A stretch of DNA of 64,000 bases from Denitratisoma oestradiolicum (GTDB taxonomy: Bacteria; Pseudomonadota; Gammaproteobacteria; Burkholderiales; Rhodocyclaceae). Under the pieces are notes generated by a model. That model ran no database searches. It saw only the letters and a program-made list of their open reading frames with translations, and was not told the origin of the DNA. Location: contig NZ_LR778301.1 of assembly GCF_902813185.1 (NCBI RefSeq), forward strand, positions 2,232,001-2,296,000. The letters run 5' to 3'. Position 1 is the stretch's first letter. Each line of letters starts with the position of its first letter. The translations under genes and the position numbers were made by a program. Below are positions 28,987-37,853 of the stretch, piece by piece.

Positions 28987-29015
28987 CGCAGCCCCTTCCC
29001 GCATCTGCGCCGCCC

Positions 29016-30932
29016 ATGCCTCTGCTGTCCCTCACCCAAGCCTGCCTTGCCTATGGTCACGTGGCTCTGCTCGATCACGCGGAGTTCCTTTTGGACGCCA
29101 GTGAGCGAGTGGCTCTGATCGGCCGCAACGGCAGCGGCAAATCCTCCTTGCTGGCGGCCCTGGCCGGAGAAGGCAGTCTGGATGACGGCCAGGTCTGGCG
29201 CCAACCGGGCCTGCGGCTGGCCTATGTGCCCCAGGAGCCCCCCTTCACGCCGGAACAGAGCGTCTTCGAGGCCGTGGTGGCCGGCATGGGGGCCGCTACC
29301 CGCCTGCTGGCCGAATGGCATCAGGTTTCCCATCAGTTGTCGGAATCCAGCGGTGACCACGAAGCCCTCCTGGCCAAACTCAACCTGCTCCAGGAAGAAC
29401 TGGAGTCTCTGGGCGCCTGGTCCGCCGCCCGCCAGGCGGAACGGGCCATCCAGCGCTTCGACCTGGACCCGGAGGCCCGGGTGGGCAGCCTCTCCGGGGG
29501 CCAGAAAAAACGTCTGGCCCTGGCCCAGGCCCTGGCCACCGAACCCGAGGTGCTGCTGCTGGACGAGCCCACCAACCACCTGGACCTGGGGGCCATCGAA
29601 TGGCTGGAAAACCTGCTGCTGGAATCCGGCATCAGCCTGTTGTTCATCACCCATGACCGGCGCTTCCTGGACCGTCTGGCCACCCGCATCGTGGAACTGG
29701 ACCGGGGCCGGCTGACGAGCTTTCCCGGCACCTTCACCGCCTACCAGGAACGCAAGGCCCAGATGCTCCAGGACGAGGCCCTGGAGCAGGCCCGCTTCGA
29801 CAAGCTGCTGGCCCAGGAGGAAATCTGGATACGCAAGGGCGTGGAGGCCCGTCGCACCCGGGCCGTGTTCCGGGTCCAGCGTCTGGACCAGTTGCGCCGG
29901 GAGCGGGCCGCCCGCCGGGAGCGCATGGGCCAGGCCCGACTGAGCCTGGATGCCGGGGAAAAAAGCGGCCAACTGGTGGCTGAGCTGCACGGCGTCAGCA
30001 AGTCCTTCAGCGCCAAGCCGGTGGTCCGGGATTTTTCCACCCGTATCTTGCGGGGCGACAAGATCGGCCTGATCGGCCCCAACGGTGCCGGCAAGACCAC
30101 GCTGCTGCGTCTGATCTTGGGAGAACTGGAACCGGATGCCGGACAGTTGCGCCTGGGCACCCGGCAGGAAGTGGCCTATTTCGACCAGTTCCGCACCGCC
30201 CTGGACCCGGAGGCCACCCTGGCAGAGGTGATCTCACCCGGTTCCGACTATGTGGAGATCAATGGCGAACGCAAGCACGTCATCGGCTATCTGGAAGACT
30301 TCCTCTTCGCCCCGGCCCGTGCCCGCTCGCCGGTGAAGTCCCTCTCCGGCGGCGAACGCAACCGCCTCTTGCTGGCCCGGCTCTTCGCCCGGCCCGCCAA
30401 CGTGCTGGTGCTGGACGAACCCACCAACGACCTGGACATCGAAACCCTGGAACTGCTGGAACAACTGCTCCAGGACTACAGCGGCACCCTGTTCCTGGTC
30501 AGCCACGACCGGGCCTTCCTCGACAACGTGGTGACCCAGACCATCGCCTATGAAGGCGAAGGCCGTTGGGGAGAATACGTGGGTGGCTACGAAGACTGGC
30601 AGCGCATGCGAAAGTCGGCAGCCCCTGCCATCATCACCTCCGCCTCCAGCAAAGCGGACAGCGAAAAAAGGGCTGCACCCGTCAGAGCCAAAACCGAAAA
30701 ACTGAGCTGGAAAGAACAAAAGGAACTGGAATCCCTGCCCGACCACATCTCAGCCCTGGAAACCGAGCAGGCCGCCCTGGCAGCACGCCTGGAGGACCCG
30801 GCCAGCCACGCCGGACCGGCCGCCGAAGGCACCCGGATCGCCGCCCGCCTGGGCGAAATCGAGGCTGAATTGCTGGTCTTGCTGGAACGTTGGGAGCAAT
30901 TGGAAGCCAAGGCCGGGCCGCCGAAGGGCTGA
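29016..30932 (+). CDS. uup: ABC-F family ATPase Uup
   Basis: A 638-residue soluble protein with two ABC cassettes and no membrane domain. Cassette 1 has Gly-Arg-Asn-Gly-Ser-Gly-Lys-Ser and the signature Leu-Ser-Gly-Gly-Gln; cassette 2 has Gly-Pro-Asn-Gly-Ala-Gly-Lys-Thr and Leu-Ser-Gly-Gly-Glu. Both have Leu-Leu-Asp-Glu-Pro-Thr-Asn or Val-Leu-Asp-Glu-Pro-Thr-Asn. A charged linker joins them, and the C-terminal 90 residues form the coiled-coil DNA-binding tail that separates Uup from other ABC-F proteins. Uup acts on ribosomes and affects transposon precise excision and DNA repair. It is a single gene, divergent from the GGDEF-EAL gene. Confidence 0.9.
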   Translation: MPLLSLTQACLAYGHVALLDHAEFLLDASERVALIGRNGSGKSSLLAALAGEGSLDDGQVWRQPGLRLAYVPQEPPFTPEQSVFEAVVAGMGAATRLLAEWHQVSHQLSESSGDHEALLAKLNLLQEELESLGAWSAARQAERAIQRFDLDPEARVGSLSGGQKKRLALAQALATEPEVLLLDEPTNHLDLGAIEWLENLLLESGISLLFITHDRRFLDRLATRIVELDRGRLTSFPGTFTAYQERKAQMLQDEALEQARFDKLLAQEEIWIRKGVEARRTRAVFRVQRLDQLRRERAARRERMGQARLSLDAGEKSGQLVAELHGVSKSFSAKPVVRDFSTRILRGDKIGLIGPNGAGKTTLLRLILGELEPDAGQLRLGTRQEVAYFDQFRTALDPEATLAEVISPGSDYVEINGERKHVIGYLEDFLFAPARARSPVKSLSGGERNRLLLARLFARPANVLVLDEPTNDLDIETLELLEQLLQDYSGTLFLVSHDRAFLDNVVTQTIAYEGEGRWGEYVGGYEDWQRMRKSAAPAIITSASSKADSEKRAAPVRAKTEKLSWKEQKELESLPDHISALETEQAALAARLEDPASHAGPAAEGTRIAARLGEIEAELLVLLERWEQLEAKAGPPKG

Positions 30933-31079
30933 TGAATGCCATAATCGGACTTCGATGATGACCTGAATGATAGGTATGCCAGAGTTGCCTGTGTCGGCCT
31001 GCCTGTAACCTGATGACGCCAGCACAATGGCAGATGCAGCACCGTGAAGCGAAGTTTCCCTGGTGGAAAGGATAGTCAG

Positions 31080-33431
31080 ATGAAAGTCCCTGTCCGTAGC
31101 TTGCTTGTTCGCTGCATTCTGATGGCGCTTGGCGCGCCGGCCTGGATGCTGAGTACCGATGTCGCCGCCCAGGCGGCCGACAGTGACGAGGCAGCGCTGA
31201 TGCGCATCCAGGGCCTGGCGGAGATCGTCGTCACCGCCCGGCGCAAGGAAGAGAATCTGCAGGACGTGCCGACCTCGATCACGGCCATCGGCGCCAAGGA
31301 TCTGGCGGACCTGAAGATCGACGGCCTGATCGGCGTGGCCCGGCATATCCCGAACGTCGATATCCGTCAGCAGGCGGGCAGCATGGTGGCCGTGTCGCAC
31401 TTCCGCGGCATCACCAACAGTTCCCTGAATCCCCAGGTGGATGCGGGCATAGGCATCTATGTGGATGGCGTGTATCTGGGCCGCCTGAGCGCCACCGCCT
31501 TCGACATCGCCGACCTGGCCCAGGTGGAAGTGATGCGGGGCCCCCAAGGCACCCTGTTCGGCCGCAACTCCACCGGGGGCGCGGTCAACCTGATCACCAC
31601 CTCGCCTTCCGGCCAGTTCGGTTTCCATGGCGAACTGGGCTTCGGCAACTTCAACGATCGCCGGCAGAAGTTTTCTCTCGACCTGCCCGAGTGGAACGGC
31701 CTGTCGGCCCGCGTCACCCTGGGTCATCACCAGAACGACGGCTATGTCAGGAACAGCGCCCCCAGGAACACCTACCATTTTTCCGATGGGTTCGATTCCA
31801 TGACGATCAGCGAAACCGGCGGCGCCAACGACAACGATCTGGCGCTCATCAGCCTGCGCTATGCCGGCGTGCCGGGCCTGAAGCTCGACTACAAGTACGA
31901 TTACAGCAAGAACCGGATGACGATACCTTACCGTCAGTCGATGAGCCTCGCCCCCCAAACACCGCCCGCCGGCTTTGTCGAGGTCTCGGCACCAATGGGT
32001 TTCCATTTCATGGAAAGTCTTCCGGCCGCGTTTGAAAGCCCGAGCATCATGAAAGTGGAGGGCCACTCGATCACCGCGGAGTACGAACTCGCTCCCGAAC
32101 TGAGCGCCAAATACATCGGCGGCTTCCGCAAGTTCGACATCAGCTACGGCCTGGACGGTTATTACGGCGCCGGGCTATGGAGCGACGGCATCCGCTACTG
32201 GAGCCCGGGCATATCCCTGAGGGAAGAGGATCAGCATCAGTCCTCCCATGAATTCCAGTTGCTGGGCAAGCGCGGGAACCTCGACTGGATCGCAGGCCTG
32301 TTCCTGTTCGAGGAAAAAGCCAAGCTGGACAACCCAATCTTGCCAGGTCCATTTTTTGGCGGGATTGCCCCGGAGGTGACCTACACCCTCAATCCCGACA
32401 CGGACTACTACATCGGCCAGAAGGTGAAGACGGACAACCAGTCCCAAGCCCTGTACGTGCACGGCACCTGGCATAGGGATCAGTGGGACTTCAGCGGCGG
32501 CTTGCGGCGCACCTGGGATGACCGGCAGGAGCACGTCATGGCCGCAGGCCATCTCGATCTCCGCCCCTGGGGCGTCCCGGTGTTTCTTCCCGGAACGAAT
32601 GGCCGGGATTTCCGCTACCGCGGCAGCCACAACGACTACGATCTGTCGGCGACCTACCGGATCGCGCCGGGCATGAACGTCTATGCAAAGTACGCCACGG
32701 GTTTCGTGTCGGGGGGCATCCTGCAAGGAACCGCCTTCCAGCCGGAGACCGCCAAGTCCTACGAGGCGGGTTTCAAGGGCAGTTTCATGGATAACAGCCT
32801 GCGCTTCAACGCGGCCCTCTATGAAATGAAGCGCCGGGACCTGCAAATCGAAGGCTTCGCTGCGACTGGCTACGTCTTGCAGAACGTGGGCAAGTCCAGG
32901 TCCGATGGTGTAGAGCTGGAGCTGACCTATGTACCGATGGAGGGACTGACCCTGAACGGTTCCTACGGCTATACGCGGGTCAAGACCGACGGTCAGATAA
33001 GAACCTCACAGCCCAGGCAGACGGCTTCCTTCGGGTTCGATTATGAATTCCAGCGACTGGCGAACGGTGTTCGTCCCAGTTTCCGGATGGATGCCAGTTG
33101 GCGAGATGATATCCGCCACCTGAGTTGCCCAGCCGGACTGTCCCAGGTCGCACTGGGCTGCGGCACGCTGGATGCCTACGGCAATCCGGAAATTGCCAAT
33201 CCGACCCTGGACCGACAGGCGATAGTAAAGGCCCAGACCCTGTTGAGTGCCCGCTTTACCCTGCGCGAGATCAGGCTGGGCGCCCATGGGACAGCCGCGG
33301 TGTCGCTGTGGGGCCGCAACCTGCTGAATAACGACAAGCCGGATTACATCTACACGCTGGGCGGAAACAACATAACCGGCACCTTCCAGCAACCCAGAAC
33401 CTACGGCATAGACCTCAGCGTGGGCTACTGA
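31080..33431 (+). CDS. TonB-dependent outer-membrane receptor
   Basis: A 783-residue protein with a signal peptide (Arg-Ser-Leu-Leu-Val-Arg then a hydrophobic core ending Ala-Ala-Gln-Ala). A TonB-box-like Glu-Ile-Val-Val-Thr-Ala-Arg-Arg follows at about 54-61. The plug domain has Asp-Val-Pro-Thr-Ser-Ile-Thr and Gln-Val-Glu-Val-Met-Arg-Gly-Pro-Gln-Gly-Thr-Leu-Phe-Gly-Arg-Asn. A beta-barrel ends in an aromatic-rich strand. The start was set at the ATG with AAGGA seven bases upstream. It would import a large or scarce nutrient using TonB energy. The class (iron chelate, cobalamin or hydrophobic compound) cannot be decided, as no transporter, regulator or enzyme gene sits beside it. Confidence 0.9.
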   Translation: MKVPVRSLLVRCILMALGAPAWMLSTDVAAQAADSDEAALMRIQGLAEIVVTARRKEENLQDVPTSITAIGAKDLADLKIDGLIGVARHIPNVDIRQQAGSMVAVSHFRGITNSSLNPQVDAGIGIYVDGVYLGRLSATAFDIADLAQVEVMRGPQGTLFGRNSTGGAVNLITTSPSGQFGFHGELGFGNFNDRRQKFSLDLPEWNGLSARVTLGHHQNDGYVRNSAPRNTYHFSDGFDSMTISETGGANDNDLALISLRYAGVPGLKLDYKYDYSKNRMTIPYRQSMSLAPQTPPAGFVEVSAPMGFHFMESLPAAFESPSIMKVEGHSITAEYELAPELSAKYIGGFRKFDISYGLDGYYGAGLWSDGIRYWSPGISLREEDQHQSSHEFQLLGKRGNLDWIAGLFLFEEKAKLDNPILPGPFFGGIAPEVTYTLNPDTDYYIGQKVKTDNQSQALYVHGTWHRDQWDFSGGLRRTWDDRQEHVMAAGHLDLRPWGVPVFLPGTNGRDFRYRGSHNDYDLSATYRIAPGMNVYAKYATGFVSGGILQGTAFQPETAKSYEAGFKGSFMDNSLRFNAALYEMKRRDLQIEGFAATGYVLQNVGKSRSDGVELELTYVPMEGLTLNGSYGYTRVKTDGQIRTSQPRQTASFGFDYEFQRLANGVRPSFRMDASWRDDIRHLSCPAGLSQVALGCGTLDAYGNPEIANPTLDRQAIVKAQTLLSARFTLREIRLGAHGTAAVSLWGRNLLNNDKPDYIYTLGGNNITGTFQQPRTYGIDLSVGY

Positions 33432-33446
33432 TCTGGCGCCAACTTT

Positions 33447-33473
33447 CATGATGAGGATAACATCCCCATCATG
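33447..33473. terminator. Hairpin after the TonB receptor gene
   Basis: CATGATG pairs with CATCATG, with an inner GGAT/ATCC pair around a three-base loop, 15 bases after the stop codon. There is no T-run, so it may be a weak or Rho-assisted terminator. The following 180 bases hold no gene I can support. Confidence 0.35.
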
Positions 33474-33654
33474 GAAAGGCTTGCCCCCTCCGAGGGGTTC
33501 GATACGGCTCACTCTGCTCGATATTACAGGGCACTCCGTGGCAGCACCGATGGCTTGAAACTGGCGCCGCCCGCTGCTTTCCCTTGTTCCACAGGGATTT
33601 CCTTCGGTCAGGGCGACCCTGCGGGAAAGCTCGTTTTTCGTTATCGAGAGACGG

Positions 33655-35436
33655 TCAATGTTCGGCGGGATGGTCCTCGTCCCGTTCGAATCCATTGCGG
33701 TAGAACATGGAAGCCGTCTGATACCAGGCAATCGCCTCCTCCACCAGGGCCTCATCGCTCAACGCCTGGCCCGGCCGGCGCGGCACTAGCGGACTGGCAA
33801 CCACGTCGACCTTGCGCTTGGGCTTCAGGGTGACCATGCGGCCATCCCGCAGATAGCCCAGGGTCTGGTAATTGGCGACGAAGGCCCGGTCGGCCGCCGG
33901 AGACGAACGCAGCAGGTCGAAGCCCATGTACTTGCTGTCGTAGGGCAGCCCGATCAGCCCCAGCAAGGTAGGTGGAATGTCGATCTGGGAGGCCAGACGG
34001 TCATGGCGCCGGGGCGCAATCCAGCGTGGGGCGTAAAACATCGCCGGGATCCGGTAACTGGCGACGGGGATGGCGCCCGCTCCCCGGGCGTTGGCGCCAT
34101 GGTCGGCGGTGATCACGAACAGGGTATCGTCGAACCAGGGCTTTTGGCGGGCAACTTCCATCAGGTGGCCGATGGCCCAGTCGGTGTATTTGACGGCGCC
34201 TTCCCGACCGCTCCCTGAAGGGATATCGATGCGACCTGCCGGGTAGGTATAGGGACGATGATTGCTGGTGGTCATCAGATGAGCAAAGAAAGGCTTGCCA
34301 TTGGCATGAATACGATCGAATCGCTCGATGGCGGAGTCGAACAGATCCTCGTCGGCCACCCCCCAGATGTTTTCGTGATGGATCACTTCGGGTCGGACCG
34401 CGGTGCGATCGAACACCTGATAGTCGTTGGTCGAAAAATAGGTGTTCATATTGTCGAAATAGCCATAGCCGCCGTACAGGAAAAGCGATTCGTAGCCAGC
34501 GTCCTCGAAGACCGCCCCGAGGGTGGCCAGATGCCGGTTGCCCGGGCGCTTGACGATGGACTGGCCTGGGGTCGGCGGTATCGACAGGGACAAGGCTTCC
34601 AGCCCACGCACGGTCCGGTTCCCGGTGGCAAAGACATTGCCCAGCACCAGGCTGTCCCGGGCCAGGGCATCAAGATTTGGTGTCAGGCCCCGGCGGTCCC
34701 CCCAACTACCGAGAAATTCCGCCCCGAGGCTCTCGACGCTGATCAGGACCACATTGGGCCGCGGTAACACGCCCCCGGCATTGACATGGCGCATCAGGTC
34801 CAGGCCTTCCCTGGACCGCCACTTTCCCCGCTCTCCTTCCAGCATGTGATGCACCAGGGCCTCTGCCCTGGCTTCAGGGAGCGTCCGATAATGGCGCAGG
34901 TAATCCAGCTCGTTGTTATGCAGCGCGGCAAAAAACTCCCAGGGACCATTGCCTGCCAGTTCGTTCTGGCCCTCGCTGTCGAAGCGGTTCTTCAGGCCGG
35001 AATCCAGCCATAGCAACGCCGCCAGGGGCACCGCCAGGGCCAGGACCAGACCGGCAAGACGCGCCCTGAACCCCAGGGGCATCGCCAGCCCGGACCAGAG
35101 TTGCCGGCCGGCCAGGGCCGCCATCGACAGGGCCAGAACAGCGATACCCAGGAGTATCTTGCCGGCCGGATAGCTCTGCCAGATATTGCCGATGACTTCC
35201 TGGGTGTAGATCAGGTAGTCCACCGCAATGAAATTGAAACGGCCGCCGAACTCCTCCCAGAAGACCCATTCGGCGACAATGAGGAACAGCAGAGCGAAGA
35301 TCGTCGCGGCGAACCAGGCCAGGCCGAGCAGACGGGTGACTCGCCAGGCCGCCACCCGATTGGGCAACAGGGCCAGGGTAAGCCAGAACGGCGCGACGAA
35401 AAAACTGGCGGCGGCAAGATCGAAAATCAGGCCCAC
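33655..35436 (-). CDS. LTA synthase/sulfatase-family membrane phosphotransferase
   Basis: The standard-start frame (GTG) gives 593 residues: four membrane segments in the first 145, then an extracytoplasmic alkaline-phosphatase-superfamily domain. That domain has Glu235 in Ile-Ser-Val-Glu-Ser, nucleophile Thr275 in Gly-Asn-Arg-Thr-Val-Arg-Gly and a late Thr-Ala-Asp-His-Gly metal site. It resembles lipoteichoic acid synthase relatives of Gram-negatives, which transfer phosphoglycerol-type groups to glycans or lipids. The coding frame stays open for 68 further codons upstream and encodes an additional membrane segment typical of the family, so the true start is probably near 35640, possibly an ATT codon behind GGGAG. 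It lies downstream of lexA on the same strand with a 200-base gap. Confidence 0.8.
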   Translation of the reverse strand: MGLIFDLAAASFFVAPFWLTLALLPNRVAAWRVTRLLGLAWFAATIFALLFLIVAEWVFWEEFGGRFNFIAVDYLIYTQEVIGNIWQSYPAGKILLGIAVLALSMAALAGRQLWSGLAMPLGFRARLAGLVLALAVPLAALLWLDSGLKNRFDSEGQNELAGNGPWEFFAALHNNELDYLRHYRTLPEARAEALVHHMLEGERGKWRSREGLDLMRHVNAGGVLPRPNVVLISVESLGAEFLGSWGDRRGLTPNLDALARDSLVLGNVFATGNRTVRGLEALSLSIPPTPGQSIVKRPGNRHLATLGAVFEDAGYESLFLYGGYGYFDNMNTYFSTNDYQVFDRTAVRPEVIHHENIWGVADEDLFDSAIERFDRIHANGKPFFAHLMTTSNHRPYTYPAGRIDIPSGSGREGAVKYTDWAIGHLMEVARQKPWFDDTLFVITADHGANARGAGAIPVASYRIPAMFYAPRWIAPRRHDRLASQIDIPPTLLGLIGLPYDSKYMGFDLLRSSPAADRAFVANYQTLGYLRDGRMVTLKPKRKVDVVASPLVPRRPGQALSDEALVEEAIAWYQTASMFYRNGFERDEDHPAEH

Positions 35437-35839
35437 CAGGAAACTGGCCGGAAATCCCCACCAGGAACCGCCGATGGGAAAGCCGGAGGCAAGGATCAGT
35501 CGCGTGACTTGAAAGCTGGCCAGGGCGAAGACATAGACCAGCAGTACCAGACGGAAACGATCCGGAAAGCACCGCCGCAGGGCGCTCAGCGCCTGCCGAA
35601 AACCGGATGGCGAAACAATGTTGGACGAACTACGAATAATGCCGACTCCCGCTCAATGAGGTTTTCCGGGCCTTCCTTGCCCGCTCCAGTACCGCCGCAG
35701 AGAATACAGAAACTCATCCGGCAGATATACGGCAGCCGCCCGATGAATGGCGCCTTTCCTTGTGCCGTCCAGCTTGCCATCGATTGAAACCGAATATTTC
35801 ACGGGGAGGATTATCCGGGCCGCGGCAATGAGGGGCAAA

Positions 35840-36436
35840 TCAGTGAAGTTTCCCGTTACGGATCAAACCCACGGCGATGCCCTCGATGGCCAGGGGCCCA
35901 TCCACCAGGATGGGTGGGAAATCCGGATTCTCGGCCACCAGCTCAATCCGTCGACCCTGGCGCCTGAGGCGCTTGACCGTGACCTCGTCCCCCAGGCGGG
36001 CGACGACGATCTGGCCGCTCCTGGCCTCGCCGGTCTTATGCACCGCCAGCAGGTCGCCATCCAGGATGCCCACATCCACCATGCTGTTGCCCCGCACCTT
36101 GAGCAGGTAATCCGCCTGGGGACTGAACAAGTCAGCCTGCACCTGGACCCGGCCCAACTGGTTTTCCACCGCCAGCAGGGGGCTGCCGGCGGCCACCGAG
36201 CCCACCAGGGGCAGGCCCAACTGCTCCACTAGGCGTATGCCCCGGGCCGAGCCAGCCTCCAGCACAATGGCACCCTTTTTCGCCAAGGCCTTCAAGTGGT
36301 CCTCGGCGGCATTGGGCGAAGCAAAGCCAAAGGCATTGCAGATTTCGGTACGGGTGGGCGGCGCTCCCAGCACCTCCAGGCTGCTGCGGATGAAGTCGAG
36401 GATTTCCTGCTGGCGCGGCGTGAGATTGAAGTCCAT
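35840..36436 (-). CDS. lexA: LexA repressor
   Basis: A 198-residue SOS repressor. The N-terminal winged helix begins [12 protein letters not shown]; the linker has the Ala-Ala-Gly self-cleavage site; the peptidase domain has Gly-Asn-Ser-Met (catalytic Ser) and a Lys in Val-Lys-Arg-Leu. The start is set at Met-Asp-Phe-Asn, not at an earlier in-frame ATG that would lie within the operator region. On DNA damage RecA filaments trigger its self-cleavage. A near-perfect SOS box sits about 40 bases upstream, so it is autoregulated. No imuA, sulA or dinB gene follows; an LTA-synthase-like gene does. Confidence 0.95.
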   Translation of the reverse strand: MDFNLTPRQQEILDFIRSSLEVLGAPPTRTEICNAFGFASPNAAEDHLKALAKKGAIVLEAGSARGIRLVEQLGLPLVGSVAAGSPLLAVENQLGRVQVQADLFSPQADYLLKVRGNSMVDVGILDGDLLAVHKTGEARSGQIVVARLGDEVTVKRLRRQGRRIELVAENPDFPPILVDGPLAIEGIAVGLIRNGKLH

Positions 36437-36472
36437 GAGCGGTCCTAGATGTTCCGGGAGACGTCCCGGCTC

Positions 36473-36500
36473 CGGTAACTGTATTTTTTTACAGTTACCG
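36473..36500. promoter_or_regulatory. LexA operator (SOS box) of lexA
   Basis: Perfect 11-bp arms CGGTAACTGTA and TACAGTTACCG flank six T residues, containing the canonical CTGT-N8-ACAG core. Its position 36 bases before the lexA start codon fits negative autoregulation. Confidence 0.9.
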
Positions 36501-36542
36501 AAAAAAATCAAGGCCGTCGGCCCCCGCCAGGAAACCCGCTTA

Positions 36543-37715
36543 TCACCGCAAGGCCTGTTCCAGGTCCGCGATCAGGTCAGCCGGATCTTCCAGTCCGATG
36601 GAGAGCCGCAGCATTGCGTCCGAAATGCCGCGTCGGGCGCGCTCTTCCGCGGACAGGCCATGATGGGTCGTAGTGCAAGGTTGGGTAACCAGACTTTCTG
36701 CTCCCCCCAGGCTGGGCGCCAGGGCAAAGAGGCCCAGGCGATCGGCGACGCGGGCAGCGACGTCGCCATCCCCCTTCACCTCTATGGTCACCATGCCGCC
36801 AAAGCCATGCATCTGCGCCTTCGCCAGGGCGTGTCCAGAAAACTCGGGCAGGCCGGGATAGAACACCCGAGCGATCCCCGGATGCCTGGCCATGGCTTCG
36901 GCGACGGCCTGGGCTGCTGCGTTCTGCTGCCTGACCCGGACGACCAGGGTGCGCAGGCTGCGGGAAAGCAGCGAGGCGGTCTCCGGGGAGATCGTGGAGC
37001 CCAGGTTCTTGCGCCAGTTCCAGACCGGCATCAGCAGTTCCTTCGATCCCATGAGTACACCGGCGGTGAGATCGCTGTGGCCACCCAGGAACTTGGTGGC
37101 ACTATGCACCACCAGATCGGCACCCAGTTCCAGGGGGCGCTGATTGACGGGAGAGGCGAAAGTGTTGTCCACCGCGACCCGGGCGCCGTGGGCATGGGCC
37201 CTGGCGGCAATGGCGCGGATATCGAAGATGTCCAGGGCGGGATTGGTCGGAGTCTCGAAGAAAACCAGCTTCACGCCAGCGGCCAGCAGTTGATCCAGGC
37301 GCTCCAGTTCATGACCGAGGATCAGATGGGTCTTGATGCCCAGCAGGGGCAGCTGTGTCCCGAGCAGCTCCAGGGTGCCGCCGTAGGCATCGCCGACACA
37401 GACGATGCCGTCCCGGCCGTGGGTCAGGAACAGGGCTGTTTCCGCCGCCATGCCGGAACAGAAGGCCCAGGCCAGCTCCGCCCCTTCCAAGCCGGCCAGA
37501 GTCTCCTCCAGGGCGAAGATGCTGGGGTTCAGGCCGTAGCGGGTATAGAGGGGTCCCGCTGCCCTGCCCTCCACTACATCCAGCAGGTCGGCGGTGGAGG
37601 GAAAGGCAAAGGTGGTGGTGTTGTAGATCGGCGTGTAAGGGCTGCCGTAGACATCCTGCTGGGAACTGCCATGAACGGCCAGGGTTGCCAGGCCGCGAGT
37701 CAAGTTTTCAGCCAC
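36543..37715 (-). CDS. Cys/Met-metabolism PLP enzyme (cystathionine gamma-synthase/lyase or sulfhydrylase type)
   Basis: A 390-residue fold-type I PLP enzyme. The Schiff-base Lys is in [11 protein letters not shown]. Other family motifs are [21 protein letters not shown] and Ser-Leu-Gly-Gly-Ala-Glu-Ser-Leu. The GTG start is supported by AGGAG at ideal spacing; the frame continues upstream without another ribosome-binding site. It would act in trans-sulfuration or direct sulfhydrylation to methionine or cysteine. The exact reaction cannot be set from sequence alone. No other methionine gene adjoins. Confidence 0.85.
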   Translation of the reverse strand: MAENLTRGLATLAVHGSSQQDVYGSPYTPIYNTTTFAFPSTADLLDVVEGRAAGPLYTRYGLNPSIFALEETLAGLEGAELAWAFCSGMAAETALFLTHGRDGIVCVGDAYGGTLELLGTQLPLLGIKTHLILGHELERLDQLLAAGVKLVFFETPTNPALDIFDIRAIAARAHAHGARVAVDNTFASPVNQRPLELGADLVVHSATKFLGGHSDLTAGVLMGSKELLMPVWNWRKNLGSTISPETASLLSRSLRTLVVRVRQQNAAAQAVAEAMARHPGIARVFYPGLPEFSGHALAKAQMHGFGGMVTIEVKGDGDVAARVADRLGLFALAPSLGGAESLVTQPCTTTHHGLSAEERARRGISDAMLRLSIGLEDPADLIADLEQALR

Positions 37716-37853
37716 GCGATTTCTCCTGCGGGAATAGGTATGGGTGCGTATCAGACCAGCCAGTGTAGCGAAAGAAAGCCCGACCGAAGATAGCCGAGGA
37801 GTTCCGTCCTGCTGATCGCCGTATCGCATCTGATCCAGCCATGACTCGTAACC

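Noticed and set aside
35653..35838. 61-codon frame between lexA and the LTA synthase-like gene
   Set aside because: It would start at TTG or GTG without a ribosome-binding site, and has no recognisable product. It is in the same frame as the LTA gene extension, ending at the TGA before it, so I treat it as untranslated leader.
36237..37793. 518-codon plus-strand frame opposite lexA and the PLP enzyme gene
   Set aside because: Spans two well-supported minus-strand genes and their gap; no domains.
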